A DNA stretch of 64,000 nucleotides from Muraenolepis orangiensis (Eukaryota; Chordata; Actinopteri; Gadiformes; Muraenolepididae), in NCBI GenBank assembly GCA_027704905.1, contig CM051004.1:4014628-4078627 (forward strand), given 5' to 3'. Numbering within the stretch: the first letter of the stretch is position 1; each line of letters begins with the position of its first letter. The position numbers and the translations under genes are program-made. Shown here one piece after another: positions 30,801 through 43,015 of the stretch. Below the pieces are notes generated by a model. That model did no database searches. It had not been told where the DNA came from and saw nothing but the letters and a program-made list of their open reading frames with translations.

Positions 30801-33385
30801 TTGAGGTAAAGTCTGTGAAAAAGAAAAGCTCAGTTAGTTTACAGCTAGCTAAGAGGTGAGCAAGGGTTATTTAGGACAAGCCTAACAGAGCTAATAGAGT
30901 TGGCCTCCAACCTTCCATTCTTCTTTCTCCAGTCTCAAGATGAGACGTCCATCTTCGGTCACCAACTTCTCTTTAAGTTTGGTTAAAACAATCCGATTCT
31001 CCCACACGTCAGTCAGTCTGGAGCCAGGGTCAAAAATATATATCAATCAATCAAATATATAGTATTTAATATAGTAAGAGTGTGGGAATGGGATGTTAAC
31101 ATCTTGATAGTATTTTGGATTCCCTTTGTATAATAATACATAATAATCCTGACACTGCAAGCCGTGGTTATCAGTGGCCAAGCATATTGCTGATCAATAT
31201 GACCTATTTTGTTTTTTAACCCTAACCTGTACAGCTTGGGTAAGGGTTACTATACCAGTCTGATGGGTTAGGGTTACTATACCAGTCTGATGGGTTCGGG
31301 TTACTATACCAGTCTGATGGGTTCGGGTTACTATACCAGTCTGATGGGTTCGGGTTACTATACCAGTCTGAGGGGTTAGGGTTACTATACCAGTCTGATG
31401 GGTTAGGGTTACTATACCAGTCTGATGGGTAAGGGTTACTATATCAGTCTGATGGGTTAGTGTTACTAGACCAGTCTGATGGGTTTGGGTTACTATACCA
31501 GTCTGATGGGTTCGGGTTACTATACCAGTCTGAGGGGTTAGGGTTACTATACCAGTCTGATGGGTTAGGGTTACTATACCAGGCTGATGGGTTAGGGTTA
31601 CTATACCAATCTGATGGGTTAGAGTTACTATACCAGTCTGATGGGTTAGGGTTACTATACCAGTCTGATGGGTTAGGGTTACTATACCAGGCTGATGGGT
31701 TAGGGTTACTATACCAGGCTGATGGGTTAGGGTTACTATACCAGTCTAATGGGTTAGGTTTGGGGTTACTTGTCTGTTTGGCAGTCTGATCTTTAGCTGA
31801 TGGGTAGGTTTAGGGTTACTTTTCTGGTTAGCAGTCTGATCTATAGCTGATGGGTAGGTTTAGGGTTACTAGTCTGGTTAGCAGTCTGATCTATAGCTGA
31901 TGGGTAGGTTGAGGGTTACACGTCTGGTTAGCAGTCTGATCTATAGCTGATGGGTAGGTTTAGGGTACTAGTCTGGTAGCGTCGATCATAGCGAGGGTAG
32001 TGAGGATACTAGTCTGGTTAGCAGTCTGATCTATAGCTGATGGGTAGGTTTAAGGTTACACGTCTGGTTAGCAGTCTGACCAAGTGGCCAAGCATATTGC
32101 TGATCAATATGACCTATTTTGTTTTTTAACCCTAACCTGTACAGCTTGGGTAAGGGTTACTATACCAGTCTGATGGGGTAGGGTTACTATACCAGTCTGA
32201 GGGGTTAGGGTTACTATACCAGTTTGATAGGTTAGGGTTACTATACCAGTCTGATGGGTTAGGGTTACTATACCAGGCTGATGGGTTAGGGTTACTATAC
32301 CAATCTGATGGGTTAGAGTTACTATACCAGTCTGATGGGTTAGGGTTACTATACCAGTCTGATGGGTTAGGGTTACTATACCAGGCTGATGGGTTAGGGT
32401 TACTATACCAATGTGATGGGTTAGAGTTACTATACCAGTCTGATGGGTTAGGGTTACTATACCAGTCTGATGGGTTAGGGTTACTATACCAGTCTGATGG
32501 GTTAGGGTTACTATACCAGTCTGATGGGGTAGGGTTACTATACCAGTCTGATGGGTTAGGGTTACTATACCAATCTGATGGGTTAGAGTTACTATACCAG
32601 TCTAATGGGTTAGGTTTGGGGTTACTTTTCTGGTTAGCAGTCTGATCTATAGCTGATGGGTAGGTTTAGGGTTAATAGTTTGGTTAGCAGTCTGATCTAT
32701 AGCTGATGGGTAGGTTTAGGGTTACTAGTCTGGGTAGCAGTCTAATCTATAGCTGATTGGTGGGGATTAGGGTTGACACGTACCCACCTAAGGCAGCTTG
32801 GTCCTTAGACTTTGGTCTCTGAATGTCCTCTTGATTCTTTAAGATCCTCGTCTCCCAGAGAGCCCTGGTGGAGCCAACAGATCCTCGACACACACCTAAC
32901 ATCTGTACTTTAGAGAGACTTCATTTAAACTATGGACTATAAAGACTTCAGATAAACAATACTAATAATACTTCATTTAAACTATGTACTATAAAGACTT
33001 CAGATAAACGATACTATTAAAACTTAATGTATACTATGTACTATAAAGACTTCAGATAAATGATACTATTAATACTTCATGTAAACTATGTACTATAATG
33101 ACTTCAGATAAACAATACTATAAATTCTTCTACATGTAAACTATGTACTTTAGTAAGTTAGTGATAGTTAGGGTGTATACATTAGTGATAGTCAGGGTTG
33201 TTAGTGATAGGGTTAGTAGGTTAGTGTTGGGGTTGATAGTAATAGGTCAGTAGGTAAGTGATAGGGTAGGTTTTACAGACCGGTAAGGGGTCCCTCTTAC
33301 CTGCTGTGATTTCATCATCCTGATTTAGGAGTTCTGATGTGACATCACTTCTCAGAGATGAGCTTCTGTGTATCTCAAGCCCTCT
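24861..33385 (-). CDS. lrrc39: Leucine-rich repeat containing protein 39 (5' end not found)
   Basis: Sarcomeric M-band LRR protein (myomasp) by family. Minus-strand exons in transcript order: 33301-33385, 32784-32883, 30912-31017, 30656-30812, 30235-30371, 29628-29773, 25533-25685, 24861-25044 (stop at 24861-24863). All phases agree. An N-terminal helical part (GSVGSTRALWETRI, VWENRIVLTKLKEK, EEW) is followed by LRRs: VVLDLSRNAITQIP, ELLLSYNKLKDIP, CYLDLSMNNFLTIP, WLDVGGNQLQSLP, TLWLQRNELEHLP, TLVLSNNRLTDIP. The end FVNFRDNPL..FMLMYIQEARKRE matches LRRC39. The 33301 exon has no in-frame ATG, so at least one 5' exon is missing from this annotation. Intron 25686-29627 carries nested LINEs. Confidence 0.9.
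25145..25495. repeat. GGGTTAGGGTATAGGGTACATGT minisatellite
   Basis: About ten units of 30-36 bp ending TTGGTCTTTAGG, in the last lrrc39 intron. Telomere-like GGGTTAGGG core. Confidence 0.88.
26551..26713. mobile_element. Palindromic MITE
   Basis: Long inverted repeat: TACGGAAG at the left end and CTTCCGTA at the right, with GAGGAAGATTTTTATTT facing AAATAAAAAATCTTCCTC, and AATAAAGTCGAAATGTCGAG facing its complement around 26612-26640. Flanked by GTGGTG on both sides. Non-coding and able to fold as one hairpin. Confidence 0.8.
27445..29345 (-). mobile_element. LINE family C copy (L2/CR1-like), inserted in family B
   Basis: Minus-strand LINE with a 389-codon frame over 28149-29318. It covers LPDELNKFFARF, VKAGKAAGPDGVPSRIFK, FAYRPNRSVD, LLFIDYSSAFNTI, GAPQGCCLSPRLYSLYTHD, KFADDTTVIGL and LALNVSKTKEL. 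A shifted frame continues at 27814-28173 (the 3' part, SVLTGGVTVWYGN). A 22-bp C run lies at 27498-27519. Flanks AAAAATAC (27444-27451) and AAAAGTAC (29347-29354) look like an imperfect target-site duplication. Confidence 0.85.
29990..30225. repeat. GGGTTAGGGTCTTAGG degenerate repeat
   Basis: Short-unit array next to the donor side of the 30235-30371 lrrc39 exon. Confidence 0.8.
31215..32765. repeat. 26-bp GGGTTACTATACCAGTCTGATGGGTTA minisatellite
   Basis: More than 35 copies in two blocks (about 31240-31760 and 32150-32620). Each block is followed by a second unit of about 56 bp containing GGTTAGCAGTCTGATCTATAGC. The block plus its flank (CAAGCATATTGCTGATCAATATGACC at 31179 and 32092) is itself duplicated by about 0.9 kb. 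Confidence 0.93.
32905..33140. repeat. About 57-bp ACTATGTACTATAAAGACTT repeat
   Basis: Four diverged copies in lrrc39 intron sequence upstream of the 32784-32883 exon. Confidence 0.85.
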
Positions 33386-33739
33386 CTGATGAGCACAACA
33401 TAGAATAAATGCTTTTTAAGATAGACATGTTAAGATATAACATGTTAAGATGAACTTGCATGTTAAGAAGGATTAACTAATAAAGTGTTACAGATCTAGG
33501 AAGTACCAAATAAGAGGAACATCAACACAATTTTAGTTATGTAAATATACTGTACATTTTGGTGTCCACAAAGCAGAAGGATCTGGTAAATCACAAAGCA
33601 GAAGGATCCGGTCAATCAAAAACCAGAAAGAACTGGTATATCAAACAGCTAGTAGTGGAACTGGCTGCCTCTGATGTTCCTGTGAAATGTGACCTCGGGG
33701 GAACTAAGTTTAGCCCAGAAGGCATGTGATCACATGGTT

Positions 33740-33865
33740 GTACAGAGTAGCTCCTAGTACAATACTGTAGTACAGCCTGCAGGGCCTCTCCTAGCCCAGA
33801 GGTACTGGGTTCAATACCCAATGTCCGCATCCTTGAGCAACATGCCTGAAAATAACCCTGACCCT
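33740..33865 (+). mobile_element. Degenerate tRNA-derived SINE fragment
   Basis: TAGCCCAGAGGTACTGGGTTCAATACCCAATG followed by CTTGAGCAACATGCC. GGTTCAATACC resembles a pol III B box. Degraded, no clear ends. Confidence 0.5.
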
Positions 33866-34045
33866 GGACCCTAACTGGAATACTATAGTCTACTACGTTA
33901 GCATATAGCATGCTGGAATACTAGTCTACTTGGTTAGCATATAGCACACTGGAATACTATAGTCTCCTGGGTTAGCATATAGCATGCAGGAATACTATAG
34001 TCTACTCTACAGGGTTAGCATATAGCATGCTGGAATACGATAGAT
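33866..34045. repeat. About 45-bp GGAATACTATAGTCTACT repeat
   Basis: Four copies ending GGTTAGCATATAGCATGC. Confidence 0.85.
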
Positions 34046-34394
34046 TATATTAGTCTAATATACATATTGTAACGCTGTGGCCTGGCCCACTATGGGTCTC
34101 CCTCCAGGAAAAAGGGTGTTTGGGAGTTTGTTGGGGGTTGTATGTGTGTGTTTGTTTACCTGCATGTGTTTGGGGAAAAGTGTCCACTTTAGAGTGTAAT
34201 TGGCTGTGAGTGCTAGGGGAAGGGTGTAGCTGGTTGCGTGTGAACGCTGACTCTTGATCACTGCTATTCCACCATTAAGCTTGCTTATCGCAGTGTTGCA
34301 CGGTAAGCTTTCGGAAAATCATACGCCTCCTAGCTTCTACTGTGAAGAACGTGCGTCGCTGGACAGACGTCGCCGTACTACTATCTGCAGGGTG
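34046..34394. other. Unassigned sequence, possible LTR remnant
   Basis: Begins TGTAACGCTGTGGCCTGG and has a purine/T-rich body. It could be part of an LTR, but no second copy or tail is present. No gene seen. Confidence 0.35.
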
Positions 34395-36005
34395 GGCTGA
34401 AAATCACAGACTCTGATTTGAGTGTTTTCAAGACCATTGACCTGGATGTGTATGCAGATCATGTCACAGCATACATCAGTGGAGGCTAGAGGCTGGAGGA
34501 ATGCATCCCGACCAGGTCCCCAACCAACCAGACAAGCTGAACATGTTTAAGGTCGCTTTGAACGGGGGAACTCAAACAAACAAATTGAATATTTACCCAG
34601 AGGACTACGTTCTACAACTGTCCGAAGAAGGTCCGCAGAACCTTTAGGAGGGTGAAGGCAGGGAAGGCAGCTGGCGGAGTTCCAGACAGTGCTTTAAAAA
34701 GACAACCATTGTGCCGTTACCCAAAAAAGGCCAAGGTAACAAGCCTCAATGATTATCGCACAGTGGCTTTAACACCCATAGCCAAGAAGTGCCTGGAAAA
34801 ACTTGTCATGTCACACATTAACTTTTCCATCTCTGAGTCCCTAGACCCACTCCAGTTTGCATACAGACCAAACAGGTCTGTCGACAACGCCATCTCCCTA
34901 GCACTACACACTGGAGCACCTAGACAGGAGGGACACCTACGTCAGACTGCTGTTCATTGACTACAGCTTGCATTCAACACCATCGTTTCCTCCAAGCTGG
35001 TCCTGAAACTGAGGGACCTAGGTCTGGGCGCCCATCAGTCAACTGGATTATGGACTTCCTGACGGGCAGGACTCAAGTGGTGAGGATGAGAACAACATCT
35101 CATCCACTCTGGTCCTCAACAGCGGAGCACCCCAAGGCTGCTGCCTCAGTCCCCGGCTGTACTCGCTGTACACAAATGACTGTCATGCCACGCACAAAAA
35201 GAATTTTTGTGTAAACTTGATAAATAATTATCAAGTTTGCAGAAGACACCACAGTCATCGGCCTGAAAAGCGAGGATGACGAAACGGAATACAGAGATGA
35301 GGTAGTCCGGCTGACTCGATGGTGCAAGGAAAACAGCCTCGCACTGAATGTCAGAAAGACTAAGGAGCTCATCGTGGACTTCAGGAGCCACCAGGGATCC
35401 GACTCCACCATCAGCCACCATCAGTCTGGACTGGACGGGTGGAAATCGTCAGCTGCTTCCGTTTCCTAGGTCTACAGATTTCCAACGACCTGACGTTGAC
35501 CCGCAACACGGAGGTCATGCTGAAGAATGCACACCAGCGCCTCTATGCCCTGTGGTGCCTCAGGAAAAGCGGAATAGGCCAACGGTGGCTAGTGAACTTT
35601 TACCTTGGCACCGTAGAGAGTGTTTCTGACAAGTAACAACACAACTACACCGGACCAGAAAGCCAACCAGATGTCGGAAGGTGTGTGTGTGTGTGTGTGT
35701 GATATCTCCATTACAAAGGACCGAACCACCCTGGGCACCATCTCTTCTCCCCCTACCGTCCGGTCGCCCACTCCGCAGCATCCGTACAAGGACTACCAGG
35801 TTCAAGGATAGTTTTTATCCACAGGCAGTGAGCTACTGAACTGCTAGGAGTGCTGCCACTATCATAACATGTCATTAACATTACACTATCATACTTTGCT
35901 GGACTTTCTGGACTCATTACAGTTACTGCACTATTGCTTTTAAATCCTTTTTGCACAATTCAACACATGCATATACATATCGTCCATCAAAAAAAACTTG
36001 AATCT
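34395..36005 (+). mobile_element. LINE family C copy, plus strand, degraded
   Basis: Contains TIDLDVYADHVTAYIS, YPEDYVLQLSEE, RRVKAGKAAG, FAYRPNRSVDNAISLALHT, LGLQISNDL and QRLYALWCLRKSGIGQRW in several broken frames. A (GT)n lies at 35682-35700. Its 3' end near 35990-36005 has an A run followed by CTTGAATCTTGG. Confidence 0.85.
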
Positions 36006-36208
36006 TGGAAGGTAGGGGAGGCTTCGGATGGGTATAAAAGACTTCCATTTAGAGCCCAAACTTCCACATACAGTCTTGCGAGAGAAATGTTTAGAGGATG
36101 GCTGAAAACTTTGTACAGTTAGATGTGCGCAGAGGAACAAGCTAATGCTAACCCACCTGGCTCTGTTAGCTCGGGACATGCTAACCTAAACTCTTTAGCC
36201 CAGCTTGT

Positions 36209-39200
36209 GGATCAAGTCAAGTTTATTGTTACTTCACAGTTTACACAAGTATAAAGCAGTGATGTGAAAATCTTATTTGCAATACCCGACGACAGACAGC
36301 AGTTATAAAAATAAGGATAAGTAATAAAAATAGAATAAAGTTAAAAAATAAAAATAACAATAAATATAAATAACAATTTATAAAATGCTAAATATCGGCA
36401 CAGAAAAGAGCAATATGTATATATAAATCAATGTAATAAAATATACATTGTTATATGCTATACGCCCTTGTTCGGCAGCCTGATGGCCTGATTGTGGAAG
36501 CTATCTCTAAGCCTATTTGTACGGCACTTGATACTGCGGTATCGCCTGCCTGACGGTAAAAGTGTGTACAGTTCGTGGTTGGGGTGGGCAATGTCTTTTA
36601 TGATGCGTTTGGCCTTGGCCACGCACCACTGATTGTATATATCCAGGAGGGAGGGGGAGCTCACCTCCAACGATATACTGGGCCGTCCGCACCACCCTTT
36701 GAAGCACTCTGCGCTCGAGTGCGGTGCAGTTCCCGTACCAGGCGGTGATGCACCCTGTAAGAACACTCTCGATGGTGCCGTTATAGAATGTTCTCAGGAT
36801 GCGGGGGCCCATGCTGAATTTCCTCAGATGCCTGAGGAAATACAGGCGTTGTTGGGCCCTTTTCACCACGTGTGTGGTGTGCGTGGACCATGTTGAGGTC
36901 CTCGGAGATGTGCACGCCGAGGAACTTGAAGCTGCTGACCCTCTCCACTGAAACACCGTCGATGGAGATAGGGCTGTGCTCTCCCCTCTGCTTCCTGAAG
37001 TCCACGATCAGCTCCTTGGTCTTCTTGACGTTGAGGGCGAGGCTGTTCTCCTGGCACCACTGCTCCAGCGATCCGACCTCCTCCCTGTAGGCTGTCTCGT
37101 CGTCGCCAGCGATCAGGCCCATCACTGTCGTGTCGTCAGCAAACTTGATGATGACGTTGGAGCTGTGCATAGCCATGCAGTCGTGGGTGTAGAGGGAGTA
37201 AAGGAGAGGGCTCAGCACGCATCCCTGGGGGGCTCCCGTGTTGAGGGTCAGTGGCTCTGAGGTGGTGCTGCCCATCCTCACCACCTGGCGGCGGTCCGAC
37301 AGGAGGTCCAGTATCCAGCTGCACGTGGATGGGGGCACGCCTAGGCCTCTAAGCTTGGTGTCGAGCTTGGCAGGAACTATCGTGTTGAATGCTGAGCTGT
37401 AGTCCACAAACAGCATTCACACATAACAGTTCTTTCCCTCCAGGTGGGAAAGGGCAGTGTGGAGGGCCATGGCAATTGCGTCGTCCGTGGATCTATTTTG
37501 ACGATATGCAAATTGCCATGGGTCCAGCGTGGCAGGTAACACGGAGCAAATAAAGTCCTTGACCAACCTCTCGAAGCATTTGCTGACAATCGAGGTGAGG
37601 GCTACAGGTCTATAGTCATTCAGGCATGTTACCTTGGGTTGTTTAGGGACAGGCACGATGGTGGACATCTTGACGACCGCGGGGACAACAGCCTGGGACA
37701 GGGAGAGGTTGAAGATGTCTGCAAAGACTCCTGCCAACTGGTCTGCGCATGCTCTGAGGACGCGGCCCGGGGCCTGCCGCTTTACGGATGTTCAGCCGCT
37801 TGAAGGTGCGGCGCACATCCACCTCAGAGATGCTCCGCAGGCTGGTCTCCTCAGGCGGCGCTGGCTTCGGCGGGCTGCCGTTCACGTCGAACCGAGCAAA
37901 AAAATGATTTAGATCTCCTGGGAGGGAGGTAGAGGAGTTCTCTACACAACTGGTTCTCCCTCTGAAGTTCGTTATCGTCTGCAGGCCCTGCAACATAACC
38001 CTCACATCGTGGCTCTTGAATTTATCTTCCACTCTGTCCTTATACTCCCGCTTGGCAGTGACGAAGGTCTCACGGAGGTCGTAACGGGATTCCTCCGTAT
38101 TCCCGGAGCCAAAGGCGGCGTTACGCGTGTAGGGCAGTGCGAACATCGCCGTTAATCCACAGTTTCTGGTTGGGATATATCCGAACCGAGTTGGTCGGAA
38201 CAACGTCATCTATGCACTTCTTGATGATCCCGGTGACCGACGACGCGTACTCGTTGATGTTATTGTCCGAGGCAACGCGGAACATGTGCCAGTCAGCGCG
38301 ATCAAAACAATCCCGCAGCATAGAGTCCAATTGGTCCGACCAGCATTGGACCTCCCTCACAGTGATCGGTTGCTGCTTCAGTCTCTGCCTATAGGCGGGG
38401 AGCAGCTGGATAGAGCGGTGGTCTGATTTGCCGAACGGTGGGCGGAGGAGGGCCTTGTAGCCATCACGGAAGGGGGTGTAGCAGTGGTCGAGGATCCGCT
38501 CGCCCCGTGTGTTGCTCGTTATGTGTTGGTAGAACTTCGGGAGAACCTTCTTCAGGTTCGCCTTGTTGAAGTCCCCCGCCACGATGAGAGCAGCCTCGGG
38601 GTGTGGCGACTCCTGTTCGCTGATAGCCCCATACAGTTCCTTCAGCGCTGTGTCCGTGTTGGCTTGTGGGGGAATGTAAACAACGGTTACCGCTGTAAAC
38701 TCCCGAGGTAGCCAGTATGGACGGCACATAAGCATCAGGTACTCCAGGTCCGGGGAACAGAAAGACTTGAGGGGATGTACATGACTTTGGTTGCACCAAT
38801 ATCTATTTATCATGAGACATACCCCCCCTCCGCGATCTTTACCGGAGAGAGCCTTTGTTCTGTCCGCCCGGTGGACGGAAAATCCCGTCGGCTCGATAGC
38901 TGCGTCGGTAACCCCCTCCGACATCCATGTCTCCGTAAGGCAGATGATACAATTGTCCTTAGTTTCCCGGTGGAATTTAATACGAGCCTGTAGCTCTCTT
39001 AACTTATTGTCCAGAGACTGTACATTAGCCAGTAGAATGGTGGGTAGTGGGGAGCGATCAGATCGACATCTCAGCCTGACTAGCACGCCGGCTCGCTTCC
39101 CTCGCTTCCTCCGGCGACGCTTGTGTGTAATCGTGCCCAAGATGGTCGGAGATAATCCAGCTGTGACTTCGGGCGGGACGTCCGAGTCGAAAGAATGAAA

Positions 39201-39395
39201 AAACTCTGGTAGGCGGCGAGCGACTGTCGATCTGATCTCCAGAAGTGTGCAAAAGTTATAAATGAACGTGCTGCTAACTTCCTGAACTAAAATAGTTGCG
39301 ATAAACAGAATAAATAACAAAAAACTGCCTCGTCGGGCGGGAGCTCGCGACACGCCAGCCATCTCGTACGCCACCATACATGGTTACCTCACAGT
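36209..39395 (-). mobile_element. Near full-length LINE, family A (endonuclease + RT)
   Basis: Minus strand. The 3' end at 36209 has TCAAGTCAAG. A 418-codon 5' frame (38121-39377) holds an apurinic-type endonuclease: LLANVQSLDNKL, ICLTETWM, RGGGVCLMINRYW, VAGDFN and GKSDHRSI. RT follows in 37417-37737 (VKMSTIVPVPKQPKVTCLNDYRPVALT) and 36781-37416 (FVDYSSAFNTI, KFADDTTVMGL). The RT part is shifted at least twice relative to the endonuclease, so the copy is dead though recent. The 3' half is nearly identical to 12634-13800. Confidence 0.92.
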
Positions 39396-39409
39396 TACTG
39401 TTACCCAAC

Positions 39410-40060
39410 GTAGCTTAGTAACCCTAACCAACTCTTTTGATGCCAGCCAGCATATAGCTCCAAAAGTGCGGTGGCTGGTGTGTCTGGGTCCACCATCAAC
39501 CACGTTAGTGGGCGAGTCACACAAGGGGGGAACCAACTTAGAGTGATATCTGATCCCCCTGGGCTAGGGCTGAACCAAATCAACTCTTCTCCCCCTCAAG
39601 CCGCTCATGCCCCTGTAGACCCCACACAGTTGTTAACTGCTGCTCTTTCAAACTCTCTAGTAACCCTATTCTGTCACCCACCAGCGTTAATCAGAGAAGA
39701 GACCCGTCAGGGTGGGTCACTATGATGGCATGACAAGGTGGGAAAACCAGCTGGACACAATTCCAACTCATAGCCAGCGCTTACCCGTGGGACAGAACCA
39801 ATAGTGCAGTTCAACTGGCTGCGGGCCTGGATGGAGAGGCTAAAAGGGTACTGCTTGACCTCTCAGATGTGGAGATGAGCGACCACCAATCCATAGCTTG
39901 GGCTATAGAGAGACAGTTTGGTGAACCAATCACACATGCAACTCAACCCTAAGGTTAGTTGTGAGCTGCGGCAGGGAATAAATGTGGGCCAGTTTGGCTA
40001 TCATAAAAAGAACATTGTCTCGCCCCTTCTGTATCAAACTAGCTATCACCGCTAAAGCAT
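39410..40060 (+). mobile_element. LTR-retrotransposon gag-like remnant
   Basis: A broken frame around 39715-39950 encodes a Gag-like core with AVQLAAGLDGEAKRVLLDLS and a following IERQFGEPI; stop codons interrupt it. No LTR pair is visible. The segment 40009-40055 recurs inverted at 42329-42378. Confidence 0.55.
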
Positions 40061-40084
40061 CTTTTTATTGTATATATATATATA

Positions 40085-42310
40085 TATTGTGAACAGAGAG
40101 GTCCGCCTACTCCTAAAGGCACGTGACGCTGCTTTTAGGTCAGGCGATGCACTGGCCTACTGTTTAGCCAGGGCTAATCTGAAAAAGGGCATCAAGCTGG
40201 CCAAGCTCAAACACAAGCGAAGGGTTGAAGACAACTTCAACAATTACGATCCCCGACGCATGTGGCAGGGCATCCAGGCCATCACAGATTATAAACCCTC
40301 CAACAACTCCCCCCCAACCACCGACTTATCCCTCCCTGACGAACTCAATAATTGTTTTGCCCGCTACGACCAGAACAACCCCAAACTGCCCACCAGGGCT
40401 ACTCTCCCCGTTGACCCCAACCCCTCACCCTCTCCCCCACAGACGTGCGTGCGGCACTGAGCAGAACAAATGCGCATGGGGCAGCTGGTCCTGATGGCAT
40501 CCCCGGTGGCGTGCTCAGGAACTGCGCTGAGAAGCTGACCGAGGTCCTTACTGACATTTTCAACTTGTCACTAGCTCAGGCAATTGTCCCTGTGTGCTTT
40601 AAAACCACCTCCGTTGTGCCAGTGCCAAAACACTCCTCTGCAGCGAGTCTCAATGACTTCCGCCCTGTTGCCCTCACCCCCATCATCATGAAATGCTTCG
40701 AGAGGCTGGTCCTGGCTCACCTCAAATCTTGGCAAATACCAATTTGCCTACCGTGAGAACAGGAGCACAAAGGACGCCATTTCCTCAACTCTTTACTCCG
40801 CTCTCTCCCACCTGGATGAGAGCAACACCCACGTGAGAATGCTGTTCATAGACAGCATTGGTGTTAAGCTCAGCATTTAACACCATCATCCCCTCCAAAT
40901 CTTATCTTCAAACTTGGTGACCTCATGAACAGACCCCAGTCAGTCAGGTTAGACCATCTCACCTCCTCCACCCTCACCCTAAACACCGGCGTTCCACAAG
41001 GCTGTGTGCTGAGCCCTCTCCTCTACTCCCCCTTCACCCACGACTGCACTCCTGTACAAACACCATCATCAAGTTTGCTGACGACACAACGGTGGTGGGC
41101 CTCATCAACAACAACGATGAGGCAGCATACAGGTAGGAGGTCCAGCACCTGGTGGTGTGGTGCACTGACAACAACCTTGCCCTGAACATCAAGAAGACCA
41201 AGGAGCTCATCGTCGACTTCAGGAAGACCAGAGCTGGTACACACGCCCCGGGGGTCCACATCTCCGAGGACCTCTCCTGGTCCCTCAATACTGCCTCACT
41301 GGTAAAGAAGGCTCACCAGCGTCTCTTCTTCCTGAGGAGACTGAGGAAAGCCCACCTGTCACCTCAGATTCTGGTAAACTTTTACCGGTGTGCTATTGAA
41401 AGCATCCTCACCAACTGCATCACAGTGTGGTACGGCAACTGCACTGTTTTCCGACCGGAAAGCGCTGCAGAGGGTGGTGAAAACCGCCCAACGCATCGTT
41501 GGATTACCCCTCCCTGCAATAAACACCACCCACCACAAACGGTGTCTGAGGAAGGCACAAAAAATAGTGGATGAGCCCTCTCACCCCCAAACAAGTTTGC
41601 CCTCCTCCCCTCCGGGGGGCACTATAGAAACCTCTGTTCCAAGTCAAGCAGGCTTAGGAACAGCTTCTTCCCCTCAGCTGTCATCTCCCTGAACTCTGCA
41701 CCACAAGTTCACCCCCCAGCTGCCCCCTCTGCTCGTCCCCCCCCCCCCCGCCCCCTCTGCTGCCCCCCCCCTGCTCACGCTCCTATTCCACACCTCTGCA
41801 CCTATAACAATCACCACCAATGTCTCTGACTAACTGTAAAAACAGAAAAAAAAACTGTAAAAACAAACTATCACAACTACCTCCCTCTCTATAGTTTACA
41901 TATTTATTACTAAGTTACCTGTTTACAGTACCTGCAATATATATTTAAATCTGTTGATAGAACTGCTCCTACTCCTGTATATACATATACATTTATATAT
42001 GCTCACTTGTATATACATTTACATCTATATATTTGTATCCTGCTTTCAATAATAGCATAGCCCTGATCACTACGTTAAATTATAACTTACCTGTATATAC
42101 ATATACCTATTATTATGCTCATATCACATTTATACCTAGACTGTCTTTTAACCTGTCAATTTAAACTGTAAATTATATTATTTTATTATATATATATATA
42201 TTATTATTATCACCATGCACTTTACTGCAACATTTGCACTCTGGTTAGATGCAAAATTATTTTCACTGTACTGTACATGTGCTGTGCAATGACAATACAT
42301 TTGAATCTAA
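40085..42310 (+). mobile_element. LINE family B copy, plus strand
   Basis: Frames 40068-40460, 40445-40756 and 41152-41574 give LKHKRRVEDNFNNYDPRRMW, AAGPDGIPGGVLRNCAEKL, DFRPVALTPIIMKCFERL and LALNIKKTKELIVDF, broken by frameshifts and a small rearrangement near 40850. The 3' end is AT-rich, finishing AATACATTTGAATCTAATC at about 42310. The C-terminal domain has QRLFFLRRLRKAHLSP. Confidence 0.88.
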
Positions 42311-42830
42311 TCTAATTGTTGTGACGCTTTATCTGTGATAGCTAGCTTGATACAGAAGGGGCGAGACAATGTTCTTCTTTTGGAGAAGTCCTGCATTGCG
42401 GTTTACCTTTGGCTATCGGGTGTGTATATAAACGGTATAATATATATATCTATCTAACCATACAAGTATAATGTCTACATTCTACTGTGTAACCTATATG
42501 TGGCATGAGGCGGGCGGGGCTGCATTAATTACCATGTCTATATTTTCCTTACATTGACTATTTATTCATTACCTTATCTATATATAAATTATCTTATATT
42601 CATTACCTTGTCTATTTATTCATTACCTTTTCTATATATAAATTATCTTATTCATTACCTTGTCTATATATAAATGACCTAGTCTATATATTCATTACCT
42701 TGTCTTTAAATGATATACCTTGTATTCATTATCTTGCCTTTATATTATATGTCTATTATTTACCTTGTCTATATATAAATGACCTTATATTCATTACCTT
42801 GTCTATATATCCTACCTGTCTCGTGGAGGA
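42311..42830. other. Gene-free stretch between LINE debris and dbt
   Basis: Contains the inverted arm 42329-42378, then AT-rich CATTACCTTGTCTATATAT repeats (42530-42815). No gene. Confidence 0.7.
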
Positions 42831-42834
42831 GGCG

Positions 42835-43015
42835 CTGTTCCACGAGCAGCGAGACCCATCCCTGAGACTGGACTTTGTCCTGAGACTGGACCCATCCCTG
42901 AGACGGGACCCTGAGACTGGATCCATCCCTGAGACGGGACCCTGAGACTGGACCCATCCCTGAGACGGGACCCTGAGACTGGACCCATCCCTGAGACCCT
43001 GAGACCGGACCCTAC
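42835..43015. repeat. 30-bp GACCCTGAGACTGGACCCAT minisatellite
   Basis: About six copies (GACCCATCCCTGAGACGGGA) directly downstream of the dbt poly(A) region. Confidence 0.92.

Noticed and set aside
32784..32787. lrrc39 donor GTGGGT, four bases earlier in the transcript
   Set aside because: It creates a stop at the next junction; GTACGT keeps the frame.
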